Below, in pieces: positions 31,688-43,452 of a DNA stretch of 43,715 nt. How positions within the stretch are numbered: position 1 is the stretch's first letter; every line of letters starts with the position of its first letter. The DNA comes from Dichomitus squalens LYAD-421 SS1 (taxonomy: Eukaryota; Basidiomycota; Agaricomycetes; Polyporales; Polyporaceae). The position numbers and the translations under genes were made by a program. The stretch is from positions 93,896-137,610 of the forward strand of contig NW_006766913.1 in assembly GCF_000275845.1 (NCBI RefSeq), written 5' to 3'. The notes below the pieces were generated by a model, which saw nothing but the letters and a program-made list of their open reading frames with translations, was not told the origin of the DNA and searched no databases.

Positions 31688-34360
31688 ATGGCGACTGCAA
31701 CTACGCGCACGCTCCCTACTCCCCCTCCCCCTCTATCGTATCAACCCGCCTCGCCCTCCAAGAAGGACTCTGCGCTGAAACCGAACCCTCATCCATACGC
31801 GATCAAGACCACCTCCACCGGAATCCTTACCCGCTCAAACTCTTCCGGATACAACGCTAATGCTACTTACCATCACTACATTCCTACGTCTCCGAGTCAC
31901 AATCGTTTCGATTCTGGCAAGGGACATCGCTCTACCAAGTCTTTGACAGCTGTCCCCGAGTCGCCTGGACGTGAGGCACCACGTCCGCTCCCCATTCCAC
32001 CGGAACTCGACCACATGCGGAATCGTAGGGATGGAAGTGGCGGTAGCGGAGGATATGCGAGTGCAGACGAAGTCAGCAAGGCTTCGAGGCGCCCCAGACG
32101 CTCCGAGACTCTCCCTATCATCCCTCTTCCAAGCCCGGCTCTGTCTGCGCCGCCATCGGTTGATGACCTTCCTGAGAACCCAAAGTTGTGGACGCCGTCT
32201 CAACTTGCAACATATCTGACTACCGCTCTTCGGATGACATCCTCTGGAAAGGCCGGAGAGATTGAACCGATTGGTTTGCCCGCCTTGGTGGCGAAGGACA
32301 TTGCGACATTCGTGAAGAGTGCAAGGATTGGAGGACGGACCTTCCTGCGGTTGAATGAAGAGGATCTCGAAGCGTGAGTCCTGTTTTTCCGAATCATGTC
32401 ACCGGCGCGGCCTCGTTGGGATCGGTCCCCACGTAAGAGGACATAATCGCCGTACCAGACATGGCACGGTGGTCTGTGGTAACTGCCTGCTTTTAGCGGC
32501 CGACACCACGGCGCGCAATAATGTACGTGGGTCCTTTACGGACTGTGCATTTGGGAATGGTCAGGAGTTAGTGGCATCCTCCCGAATGCATCCTTCGAGA
32601 TGACTGGCACTATCTACCGGGGTGTACGTCAACAAAAACCCACGCTGGGTCACCTCTCTTTCGTGTTGTCGTAGCAGACTAGTGATGTACAACATGAGTC
32701 GCGCTCCGTTCTGTACTATCATAACTCACCAGCCTTTATTGCCTCTGACCTTCGCGCCTGTATCATCGTGCTAACTCAATGGCTTCCCATCTGCAGGCTA
32801 GGCATGAACAAAAAATGGCGGGACGCTCTCCTCGTCGCAGCTCGCAACCTCCGCCAGAACGTCTTGAAGGGCCGCATCTGGGGCGCCGTTACATCTCCGA
32901 CTTCCTCCCCTTCTCCCTCTTTCCCTCCTAGCCCTTTTGTGGCTTCCCAACCCGAGGCATCCCCATCTGTATCTCCGACGCGCATTCAAGGCCAGTTCTA
33001 CTCCAACCCAGCTTTCAACTCGTCCTCGTCATCTGTCAGCTCGTCAGCTTCAAACTCTGCTGGTGAAGAGAATGAAGCGACCGAGGGCGCCGCGCTGGGC
33101 CGATCCAAGGCGAGGAGGTACAAGAGCGGCCGGGTGCGCGGTATGATCGAGACGTTCGAACGGAGCGGGAGCTTCAGTTCAGACGGTGGCTTCGAGGACG
33201 AAGGCGCTGCACCCCCTTCGGCCGACCGCACCAGCGCACGCAAGTGGATCCGCGAGCAAGCTCAGGTTCAAGCACAATTCACTGGGCAACGCGTAGTTGA
33301 AAGCCCGAGTCCCTCCAGGCGCCGCCCGCTCCCAGTACCTCCTTCTCCGAGCGCATCCCACAAGCTTGTGGACGAGGAGCCCACAATGGAGGCTCTACTG
33401 GCAGAGCTCGCGAAGCAGCCGCCCGTGACTGGCGCTCGGGCCTGGGAGGAAGTGGACCTTGCTAACGGCGTCACCGTCAAACGCGTACCGGAGCATGAGA
33501 CACTCATTGGCCACAAGACCATCAGCGGCTTGGGCAGCGGGCGGAGCAGCGGCAACAGTAGCAACGGCAAGGGCGGAGAGCGGCGTGTTGTGACCGCGAT
33601 TTTTGCCCCTATCGCGTCCGAGCATCCTGCTGCCGAGCCACTTGAGCCGCTCGACCCCACCGAGGGTCTGACGGCGTTCGCTGCGAACACGTCCATCCCC
33701 ACGCCTCCGCCCGAAGAGCAGTCGTCCCCGTCCAAGGCGCACTCGCGACCCCTTCCGCCGGCCCCAGTGCCTGAGGAGATCATCCCGGAAAGCAGAGAGC
33801 TCGAGACACGAGATGAAGATGCGATCCGGCTGGAGCGCATGCTCGAGGAAGAGCTGCTCATGACGCGTGCGTTGCTCGACACTTTCCGCGCGCGGCTAGA
33901 GATCGTTGAGCAGAAGGTCACAGACCTGGAGGCGCGTGAGGCGCTCCGCGACACAGCGGGGCAGGCTCACGCACAGACACCTGAGCTCAGCGCTGTGCAA
34001 ACCCTGAGCGAGAGTCGAGTTGGAGAACAGGCCATCGCGGCGCAAGTAGTGTCCGTGGAGATCGGCGTGCAGTCAACGGGCGTCGTCGCGGTGGTCGAAG
34101 CTACGGTCCAGAGCGACGGATCGGACACGAACGACACAAAACATGATAACTACCTGCCGCCCAAACCTGTGGGACCTAGCTCCCGCTCAGTCGGAAAACG
34201 GGTGACGCGCGGCGACGAAGTCGAGAAGCAGGAGGAGCAGCCGCCGTCCTACCTGGCCGACCTCCCTTCCTATGTCTTCCTCGTCGGACTGGGCGTATGT
34301 GCCGTCGTGACGCAGGTCGTGCTCCGGCGGGTGTTTGGTAAAGGCGTTTGGCGACCGTGA
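31688..34360 (+). CDS. SAM-domain, coiled-coil protein with a C-terminal membrane anchor
   Basis: I recognise the architecture but not a named gene. Two exons, 31688-32373 and 32797-34360, give 749 residues; the single intron is 423 nt and splits the SAM domain. Residues 1-165 are Pro/Ser-rich. A SAM domain follows at about 167-249 (LWTPSQLATYL, FLRLNEEDLEALGMNKKWRDALL), a fold used for homo- or hetero-oligomerisation. Then come a long Ser/Pro-rich region with repeated PLPVPP and PLPPAP SH3-ligand-like motifs, a predicted coiled coil (about 567-615, acidic and Leu-rich), and a single hydrophobic segment at about 721-738 followed by RRVFGKGVWRP. The end fits a tail-anchored membrane protein facing the cytosol. 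Possible roles are scaffolding at the ER, mitochondrial or plasma membrane; this is inference. The start is the first ATG of the open frame. Confidence 0.85.
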
Positions 34361-35117
34361 CTCGTGCGCGATCGCCGACGAATCTCACCCCGCTTTGTCT
34401 GTACCCTCGTGGCCATGCTCATAGGTCTCATCTCGTATGTGTGGACACTTCATGTTGGACGTTGCTGCGCGTCGAGCTAGTCGGTGTTGCGTCTCCGTCG
34501 TCCGTGATCATATCTACTATGCTCATATACTCGTCGCCACTATGTCAGACAATCTGCCTTTCTTGTTCGATCTCCTGTGCTTACTGGTCGTAGTCAGTGC
34601 AGTCACCATGCGCTCCCTCCTCCACTCCTTGCCTCGGATTTGGTTCTTGACCTTCCCATTCCCGATTTGCTATCTGTGTATGCTGATACTCCGATTACGA
34701 CACGATCATCTCACGACCACTCACGACCACGACTTATGACTGCTTATGTCTATTCGTTTACAAGCTCCGATAGTTCCGATACTTAGCTTCAATCTTCACT
34801 GTACTCACCCATCTGGTCGAATGCTATTCTCAGATATCCCGTCTTGTCCTGCACATATCTGCAAGAATCCTGGTTCTCCCGGTCCGAATACCATTACCAC
34901 CTACGACCGGTGAGCACTCGCCTCTCAAACCCGTGTAACCTCGTAAGTTCGATCATCCCGTAAGCTGTCAATATGATGATCTATACTTGCGGCGCAGTGT
35001 CAAATGTGACATAGATAGCTTCGGATCCCAAAGTAGACGGGAGTTTGAGCTGAAAGTGCGCAGGGGAAGCATGGCAATATATAGCGTGACGTCGATAGCA
35101 AGAGTAAAATAAGTGGA
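34361..35117. other. Convergent 3' region between the SAM gene and the phosphate transporter
   Basis: About 750 bases between two convergent stop codons. I see no gene. The sequence is more A/T-rich than the genes and has a short ACTCACGACC repeat near 34710-34735. It presumably carries both 3' untranslated regions. Confidence 0.6.
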
Positions 35118-38100
35118 TTAGATACCGATCACCCTCATGAGCAGGTATCCAACGGTAGCGACAACCTGTGTGCTTCGCTCAGACCACAGCCGAATTCATA
35201 CGTCCTTCGAATACGTACCGTGGTTGCGATGAGACTTGCAGGAACGCCGACTTTCAGGAAGTCGACGTTCGAAAGGTATAGCTGGCCCATCTCATCCACT
35301 TGTGTCGCCCTGCATGTCGATGATCCGGTACTTAGCAACAACCCAAAGAGGCTGAACTGGCAGGTACCTACGCAGTCTGGTTCGGGAAGCCTGAGACAGG
35401 CATTCCCATTCCCGTTGAGCAGATGAGACCGGTGATGAAGATGAGGAGGTTCGAGTAATCGCCCCCCGGTATGCTCTTGCCAACTTCCTGCGCAATGGGC
35501 ACGAGAAGCACCGCGGCGATTGTATGGCTTATGAATGTTGAGATGACCTGCGCCCGAAGTTGTCAATACTTCGAAGCCAACATTCCTTCGAAGCGGTACG
35601 CACGACAACAATAGCGGACAAAAGAAGCACGACGGGGTACAGATCCATGCCCGAGATCGAATGCCTGATGCCGTCTCCGATGATGTTGAGCAAGCCGCTG
35701 TTCGTCACTCCCTGTCCGAGGGCGATACCACCCATGGCGATGAACACGACCGACCACAGGAACTGCTCAAAGTCGTCCTTCTTCAGCACGCCCGTCGAGA
35801 AGAACGCGACGATCGGAATGATCGCGATCACGCCCATGTCCCCGATGTACTCCTGTATCGAGTGCGCAACACACCAGAGTGCGATCGTCAGCAGGCACAC
35901 GAACGTGACCCACCACTGCTTCGCACTGAACCGCTCGCGAGCGGGGCGGATCGGCTTGATCGTGATGTCGCCGTCGCCCGTGGGCGAGCGCGCCGGGCGG
36001 TAGGCGGCGAGCAGCAGGAGCCAGATGAGCACGATGGAGATGGCCGAGACGGGAAGCGAGACGGCGAACCAGGAGCCCCAGTCTAATGGGGGCTCCATTT
36101 GGCCGATCGCGATGAGGTTCTGAGGTGAGGAAATGGGAGAGCTCTGACCACCGATGTTGGCTGCAAGTGCGATACCGATCTAGTGGACTGACGTGTCAGG
36201 AGGTGGCTTGGGCAACGGATGAGTGGCCTACGTACAATCAAGCAAGGGGCAAACGACGACTTGGGTGGTAGTGTTCGCAGAATGGGCTGTAGAAGCCAAG
36301 TCAATGACGCATCTCAAATGAAGGAATTTGCCTGCACTTACCTGAACAAGAGTGAAACAAAGAGTGGGCGCTGCTACGTTACTGATCCACATGCTAGCAA
36401 AGCAGGCAACCCCCATGAACGCCAATATCACCGTGCTCGGACGTTCGCCAGCGATGCTCAAGACTCGTGTAATGAGGACACGGTCAATTGCCGTCTTGCT
36501 AATAGCCGATGCGATGGTGAAGCCACCTATAAGGAGCATGATTGTCGGTGAGAACATCTTCGAGAAGACGAATCTGCACTTTGTCAGTTGGTATAACACG
36601 CTGACAAAAGGCGTTACCTACTTGGTTGCATCGGGGGCGGAGAGAGGTCTATCCCCGTCGCGAATCACTCGCAGGACAACGAGAAGCAACGGCACGAGCG
36701 TAGACGTCACAAACAGCGGAATAGCCTCCGTCGCCCACAGGATCGTCGCGAACACCAGTATCGCGAAGCACCTGTTTGCCTGCGTTCCATCTACGACCTC
36801 CACGTTCAGCAGCACGCCGAACACTACGACCGCGATCGTGAAGTACAGCATCTGCGACGTCAGCTTGATCCGCCCCGCCGGCGTCTGCACATTCAGCAAC
36901 CCCTTCTCAGGTTCGACAATCAGCGTGCCGCCCATCGCGATCATCCCGCCATCCTCCCCACGCCTGGCCTGGCCGATCATCTGTCGCCACACGGTGTTGC
37001 GCTCCCAGGCGATATGCTCGCGCTGGTGGAGCTTCAGCTGCCGCCGTGCCTCAACCGAGTCCCCGCGTGTCACGCAGTGCGCGTAGAGGTCGATCAGGAG
37101 CGAGATCTTCGTGTTCAGCTTGTCTTTCGAGGCCTGTTGGAAGGGCACCGCCTGCTCGACAACGTCGTGGAGGTAGCGGTCCTGGAGATTGCTCTCCGTC
37201 ACCTTGTCATACCTACGCACCATGGTAAGAATATCTCATATTGTGAGCACCAAGGGGGACATACTTCTTCAGGATCTTGCGGAACCCAGAGTAGTTCAGC
37301 TCGATGTATGACTTGAGCGATGTCGCGACAACGTAGAGGTTCGTGATCTTGCGCTTGAACAGCAGCTGCGTGTCCTGCGCGTAATTGTTCCGCGCCGTCC
37401 ACACCGACTCCGGCAAGTTGGAGCTCGTGGTCGAAATCAGGCTGTCTTTCAGCGTCCGCGCGATAGCCCGAGCTCGAACAAGAGGCGACTTGCTGCTCCC
37501 CCGTCCGACTCCTGTACCAGAGGGTCCGCCATTGGGCTCGAGCGAGGCGACGCTCGCTTCAATGTCCTCATGTTCGTCGTCGCTAAGCTTGGGGAATATC
37601 TGGTCCAGTGGCTGCCTGTTTCCTGAAGATCAGTTAGTCACGCCTGAGGGTTCCGTGCCAGACGCAAAACAGGAGACTCCAGTATGTGAGAACATGGATA
37701 CGAGGGCAGCGCATTGAATACCTCCTTGTGAAGGATGTGTATTCCCCCGGAGCGCCCTTCGGCCAAGGGAGAAGACTATGATTCGTGTGGTGAAGGAGGC
37801 GGAAATAACGCGGAGGTCGAAGAAATGATAGGGAGCGACACGGCGCGGACGATAAACTTTCAACAAGAACAACGTACCTGCCCAAGGCGGAGCATTGCTC
37901 GCTGACCGCGAATGCCTCCGTCTCCTTCGGCTGGGCGACTGCGTCTGGTCCTGATTCAACGTCGCCGTCGGGCTTTGCAGCTCAAAGTCGTCGTCCTCGT
38001 CGTCGTCCTCCCCAGACTCGTCCACGTAATGGTGCCCCGCGTACGGTCCGTTCTCCTCGTGCTGGGCAATCTCCTGCTGCAGTGCCGTTATGTCGTCCGA

Positions 38101-38483
38101 CAGGCGCTGCTCTTCCGTCTCATAGAAGACGGATATCTTCTTCAGCTCGCGGTCGAGCAGGGGGACGAAGAACGCATCGGTGTCGGCGCCAGAGCTGTCT
38201 CGGCCGATGAGAGCGCTGCGCTCGTTCGCCTCGAGGTCGTGGTAAGACTCCTGAAGGCCTGCCTTCTGCTTCTCGAGCTGGTAGACGTGCTTCTTCAACG
38301 CTTCATAACTTTCCGAGGACACCCTAAGACGAACAGCATATGGAGATGACAGAGGGATGAACGCACGCAATGTACTCGTCCCACCACTCCGCTACGGCAT
38401 TGAACTTCAAGGAGGAACTGTTTCACGAACGTCGTGAGTAGATCCAGTGTGAAACGAAACGATAGCACGCACCTGAACTTCAT
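35118..38483 (-). CDS. SPX-domain phosphate transporter (Pho87/Pho90/Pho91 type)
   Basis: Low-affinity phosphate transporter of the divalent anion:Na+ symporter family with an N-terminal SPX domain that senses inositol pyrophosphates. Eleven exons: 38483-38473, 38417-38367, 38308-37878, 37622-37265, 37212-36622, 36573-36342, 36286-36236, 36179-35604, 35547-35372, 35309-35219 and 35165-35118, total 871 residues, near the usual 880. SPX: MKFSSSLKFNAVAEWWDEYIAYEALKK (split by two introns), HVYQLEKQKAGL, FFVPLLDRELKKISVFY, and RKILKKYDKVTE with the lysine-rich helix. The membrane part has KFVFSKMFSPTIMLLIGGFT, MWISNVAAPTLC, NIGGQSSPISSPQN, the ISTFISHTIAAVLLVPIA helix, GMPVSGFPNQTAATQ and a final helix ending in LLMRVIGI. 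Plasma-membrane (Pho87/90) versus vacuolar (Pho91) location cannot be told. An alternative acceptor at exon 3 (38324 instead of 38309) would add VSSES. Confidence 0.93.
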
Positions 38484-38974
38484 AGCGAAACGGGCAAGAT
38501 CGAGGGGTGGTACAAGAGTTTGTGCAGTCCGCGCGCTCGCAAGGGGCTTCAGTAGGATGTGTTCTTCACGGGTCCGAGAAGTGCCTACAAGCTTGAGAAG
38601 AGCTCAATCCGCATGCCTCACACGAGGAAATTGTTTGCCTACAGGCCGCAGTCCGGAGAATCGGGGAATGGTGGGAAAGCAGCGTGGGTGCTGAAGAGTT
38701 CTCAGAAGTCAAGTGGCCGACTGAGGTCAAGTTCAGAGTGGTACAGTAGCTGCAGACATTCAGGAGGCGGAGGAGGGACAGAGTAGAGGCTTTGAAGTCT
38801 TAAAGGATGGATGTGGCACGAAATCCCGACATGTGTCTCTCGAGGTTAGGGTTTTCCCTCGGCCCGCCTTCCGGGCGAATCAAAGGCGACTGCACGGTGG
38901 TGACAACTTTACCGCACTTGTCCCGGGCCACTGCGGTACTTGAACCGCCTGGTCACCACCGCCACACAGAAATC
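38484..38974. promoter_or_regulatory. Divergent promoter between the phosphate transporter and the ankyrin-MYND gene
   Basis: These 491 bases separate two divergent starts and must hold both promoters. I see no CACGTG (Pho4-type) site and no clear TATA box. The purine-rich part around 38720-38790 is the most compositionally unusual. Confidence 0.5.
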
Positions 38975-40072
38975 ATGGACCCCTTGAGCCTGAGAAGACT
39001 AGAACGGGAGCGTTTCGCCGCCCAGTTTACGGATCCAACCATAGGAAGGTTCGTCGTCTCTCGGACAGTATTGCATTTATGTGGAATATTCAGAGTGGCT
39101 AGCAGGCAACTAGACGAACTCGTGAAGAGGTGTGTGTTATTCTTGTAGTCTATATCAGCGCAGCTAACAAGTTGCGTTTTATGTTTCTACAGCAACGACA
39201 TCCTGTCTGGTACAGAGTCACAAAGACTTCGCTCCTACTTCTCTAACAATGGCTTGGAGCCTGCCCGCCACCTCGACATATATGGACGGGCCATAATGAT
39301 GGGGGACCTCGAAAGCATCAAGCTCTTTTACAACGCCAGCCTCGATGAACATGGTCTAAAATGCGACTCTGGCGACACTGCTCGCGCCGCCGCCACCCGC
39401 GAGATTTACGAAAAGCGCTGGGGCCCGACACGTGTTCCGGTATACAACCTGATCCTCCTCAGTACACTCATCATGCCCCCAATGCGCAGGCAGCACCTCG
39501 AGGTTGCGCGGTGGCTCATTGATGAGGCGAAGGTGCCCGTCGACGGCAAGGACCTTTCTGGGTCGACGGCGCTCCACCACGCCATCTCGACCAAGCCCGC
39601 CTTCGATCCTGAGTACGCACAGATGCTCTATGACGCTGGGGGCATAGTGACGCTCCGCAACCGGTATGGGGGCACACCCGCCCACGAGATCGTCATGACG
39701 TGGGATCCGACGAATAGGGAGGCCGTCCGCAAGGCTGCTGACGCCCTGAAGTGGTATCTCGACCATGGGGGCAACCTGGAGATCAAGGACTCGGACGGGG
39801 TTGCGGTCCGCCATTCAGTTAACTCCACGAAGAACTTCGCGCGGAAGGGGATCCAAATGGAAACGTGGCGTGTGGTGGACACGGAGGACAGGCGGCGCGC
39901 GAATCTCGCAGGCAAGATATGCACGTTCTGCGGGAGGGAGCCGGGAGGAGACGTGAGGTTGCTACTGTGCTCGAAGTGCAGAGTTGCGCACTATTGCTCC
40001 GGGGGGCGGCCGTGTCAGAAGGCGGACTGGCCCTACCATAAGTCGGTTTGCAAAGCCACGCCAACTGCGTAA
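38975..40072 (+). CDS. Ankyrin-repeat protein with a C-terminal MYND zinc finger
   Basis: Probable adaptor protein: ankyrin repeats and MYND fingers both bind other proteins, often Pro-rich peptides for MYND. Two exons, 38975-39129 and 39193-40072, give 344 residues; the intron is 63 nt with a GTGTGT donor. The start MDPLSLRRLERERF is the ATG with a plausible exon. The middle contains ankyrin-like units (DLSGSTALHHAI near residue 185, NRYGGTPAHEIV, LEIKDSDGVAVRHSV). The MYND finger lies at residues 295-338 with Cys295, 298, 311, 314, 320, 326, His334 and Cys338. The spacing between Cys320 and Cys326 is five residues instead of the usual three. The protein ends six residues after the finger. 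Such proteins are numerous in agaricomycetes and their targets are unknown. Convergent with another MYND gene. Confidence 0.88.
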
Positions 40073-40935
40073 GCGGAGTTTAGGTATCTTACACGTGGTG
40101 AGACATCCTCTGCAATTGTTTTAATGCCATGGCACTCATGGTAAATACAGGGGAACATGGCAAACAGTAATAACTTGATATTGACTCGCATTCGCGCCTC
40201 ATTCCCCGGATCCGTGCAATTGTGCTGCGCTATTCCGCGCCGTTCAAAGGATGTCCACATATCTTGTGAGGCACGTAGCCTTCGGAATCGGCTCACTGCA
40301 ATCACAGATGTCATGTTCGTTTGGGGGCCGAGGAAATCGAATGACGCGGAACATCTGCCAAAGATCCCATGTAAGGGCTGAGTGCTGAATGTTGAACATT
40401 TACGATCCTCTCCACTCAGGTTGATCCCCGAGGCCGACCACGGCTTCATCGACTCGGACCGTAGCATCCGGTCGAGAAACCAGCGAGATTGGAATTCGGG
40501 ATGTATGATATGCTCTTTCAGCTCGCCCTGCACGACTTGGAGACAGCCGAGATCAACATACGAGCAAGCAATATCTGACGTTGTTTTGTCGGAGGGTTAT
40601 ATGGCGAGACAACATGGTGCATCCCGATCGGTGTGCATCTGACTTTGCCCATGGTCTGAAACACCGTCTCTGTAGTCCTGTTAGACCGTACCGTTCTCCT
40701 ACTCACAAAGTCATGAGGTTCATGTGGTTGGAGTATAGCTCAAGTGGTACAGCGTTCAAAATGCCAATGACCAGCCAGTCGTCGTTCACGCTACTCAGAG
40801 AAATAGGTTCGCCATACTCCGTCTCAGTCGGTTTACAATACAGCATTATGCACGAGTGATATTATGCGTTGTCTTGGTGAGAACGCGTTTCATCCTGACT
40901 AGTATGTGGATAGGTACTGTGCTGCACGTCCTCTC
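40073..40935. other. Convergent region between the two MYND genes
   Basis: About 860 bases between two convergent stop codons. Frames on both strands are short and lack motifs. I see nothing beyond the expected 3' untranslated regions. Confidence 0.55.
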
Positions 40936-41866
40936 TCATCCACGACCTCCAGGCCTCGCTCGAACCAGCTTCGGCCGCGCGCCTTGCTCGATATGTTGCA
41001 TGAAGAAGCTTTTCCATGTATCCCGCAGGATCTCGCTTCTCAGCGCCCGCTGGGACATCGACCCGAACGGCACTGTCTGCACCGCGAGCGGCGGGCACTC
41101 AATCATCGCCGCGGCGACGGTCCCGTGCCCCGACCGCTCCATGTCGTCTGCCATACCGTTGAGCTGCATGAGGCTCTCCGGCCATGGGCTCTCCTTGCGC
41201 ATCGCGTCTTCAATCGCGATGACTTCCGCCTCCAGAGCGCGGAGGAACTTGCCGGCCTGGTCGTTATGCTCGGATGCCGGGCGAGGTTCGAGTAGGATGT
41301 AGAGGACGTGAGTGCGCGCGCGGGAGATGTCTACAGGGAGGCGGAGTGCTTGGATTGTGGCCGCCATGAGGGTGGAATTGTGGAACTTGACCCACTTCTC
41401 GAGCCGCTGGTCGAGTTCGTACATGGAAATGCCATCGACGAGCATCAGGCGGTCCATCATGCCCAGCGCAGTGGACTCGTGCTCTTTCAGACGAGACTCA
41501 AGCAAGCCGTTGTTCTGACATATCGTCTTGTGGTTCTATAGTATAGGTGAGCCTGAGCCGGGCTCTAATGTTCGAGATGATAATGCCGGCGAGCGCCTAC
41601 CTTCCAGTCGCCTTTTTGACACTCTTTCGAGCAGTAGTACTGGGACTACGTCCTCTCGTCAAAAACGTGGACATGGGGAAAATATAAGAAGACCTACCCT
41701 GCACCTCGAGCATGCGAAAAGTTGCTTCTCATCGCCGCTGATGTAGCAATTGTTGCACTACAGATCGCAGTGTCATCAAAGGGTTCCCTATACCGTTCTT
41801 ATGTCAAAGAAACAGTCCACTTACCTTTCTAGACATATGCTTTGTCTTTCCGGCTCCAGGTGCCAT
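40936..41866 (-). CDS. Protein with an N-terminal MYND zinc finger
   Basis: Small MYND-finger protein of unknown target. Four exons: 41866-41825, 41757-41698, 41645-41601 and 41535-40936, total 248 residues; introns are 67, 52 and 65 nt. The finger is at residues 15-55: Cys15, 18, 30, 33, 39, 43, His51 and Cys55, all in the canonical order and spacing, spread over four exons with every junction between codons (phase 0). The rest is mostly helical: LESRLKEHESTALGMMDRL, LRLPVDISRARTHVLYILLE, and a C-terminal LRDTWKSFFMQHIEQ followed by a basic Pro/Gly end. No SET domain or ankyrin repeat is present. The start MAPGAGKTKHMSRK is chosen because it leads directly into the finger; an overlapping ATG eight bases upstream runs out of frame. 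Confidence 0.85.
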
Positions 41867-42698
41867 AATAGCATGCGATTGAAGGCCTTTCTACTGAGAG
41901 AGTGGTGTGCCAGTCAATGTTGATGGCGCTTCAAAGCTTCAACCCCGGGCCGCGAAGCGCCTAGAGTCTCATAGAGCCGCTTCCAAACCAAGGAAGCTTA
42001 CTCATCAGTTGGTTCCCACGAGCAGAAAACTCCGCTCCTCGGCTTTGGAGTCTCAGGTGGGCTCCTTTCACGCTCTCAACCCGTCCGCGGGCCTGAACGA
42101 GGATGAGGATGCACGAGTGAGCATCATCGTCGCGAAGCTTCAATATTCTGACCTAACGGTGGTCAAAGGAATCTCTTGATCAGAGGAGTAGGGTGACGAG
42201 TCGTTCCAGTTGATGACTCAACACCCAACAGAACTTCTTCCAGACTGTGTACGTTGCCTTGACGAAAGCGAAGAACTCAGTGCATTACGTAGAAATGGCA
42301 GCACAATGGCCAGAAGATCAGGAGAATGATCTCGGGGCGTATGCATTGCCAGCGTAGCAAGGAAGTGGGTAAGCATGATCTCTACTCTATATACCGGGTG
42401 TTCCCTTGTCTCTCTAATAATGGCGGGAGTAGCACGTCTAACAGGTTTCGGTCAGTACTTATCAATTGAAGACATTCAGAAATTCATAACGTATTGTGAC
42501 GTTGATCCGTGCTCTCATTCGTCCGCTGCGCAGTGACAGTGGTCGGCATCATACCGGTGCAATATACTGTGAGCATGCGTAAACAAAGCATAACGTAGCG
42601 ATTTCAAGCCACAGTAAGTCACGAAGCCGTAAAACCTTGCGTCGCAGAGTTATCAGGATATGCTCGGAATGACTCCCTTTTCACACATCAGTCACGAC

Positions 42699-42898
42699 GG
42701 GCATTGGCCAATGTCCCGGACCCAAACTGGGACAGAGAAATGGCCTGGGAATGGATGCCTGTCACAGGTCATGTCCCAATGCCTAGCTCCGGACTAGTGT
42801 TGCCGCAAGCTACCAGCTAGCTTGTAGCTTGCTTGTAGCAGCTTGTTCTCACGGCCGGCTTACTGCAACTTGCGTTCTGCCGACCAACTTGCAAGTTG
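42699..42898. repeat. Foldback with CATTGG palindromes and AGCTTG-type repeats
   Basis: GGGCATTGGCCAATGTCCC at 42699-42717 contains a perfect 12-bp palindrome. GGCATTGG (42700) also pairs with CCAATGCC at 42776-42783, and TGTCCC pairs with GGGACA just inside. Then GCTTGTAGC occurs at 42820 and 42831, and CAACTTGCAAGTTG at 42885-42898 is a perfect 14-bp palindrome. Such dense small repeats in 200 bases suggest a non-autonomous transposon remnant or a strongly structured transcript. Confidence 0.5.
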
Positions 42899-43452
42899 AG
42901 GATCAGATGCCCCTCACGACTCCTATTGGCTTAATGACCAGCTGTCCAATTTAGGTCCATTGTCCAGATTATGTAAGGACATTGATCCTATTGAACACCT
43001 TCGTGCATACTGACCTCTACGGTGCTGCATCCCTCTACCCAACTATAGTGTCGTCTGCTGATGCTTTCACTTGGAACCTATGTACACTTAAGTGCTGATA
43101 ATCATACTTACAGATCACGCTCCTCAGGAATCTTGGCGCCTCAATAGCTGCATACGGGAAGACGGCGCGCCGCAGGCGGACCATCCCGTCTTTTGGTAGT
43201 CATCATCCGCACGTTTCCGTAACAAGAACACTCTCTCGTTGGCTTCTCAGTGTGTTGGTAGGATTTTGCACTTGCTGATTGTATGGTAGGCAATATATAT
43301 CTCCGTTTGCCTCAAACCCGAGTGATGAAGTTTCATCGAGATAGAACTGCGAGTGCAAACGGCCTCTCCTCTCTTGCCTGTTGAGGTGTTTTCCACCGAG
43401 TGATGGTCATAGATGTCTCTGAATCTCCCGGTGGAGCTTGAACTATCAACAT

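Noticed and set aside
33268..33954. 228-codon Ser-rich open frame on the minus strand
   Set aside because: It lies opposite the strongly supported SAM-domain gene and is a product of that gene's codon bias.
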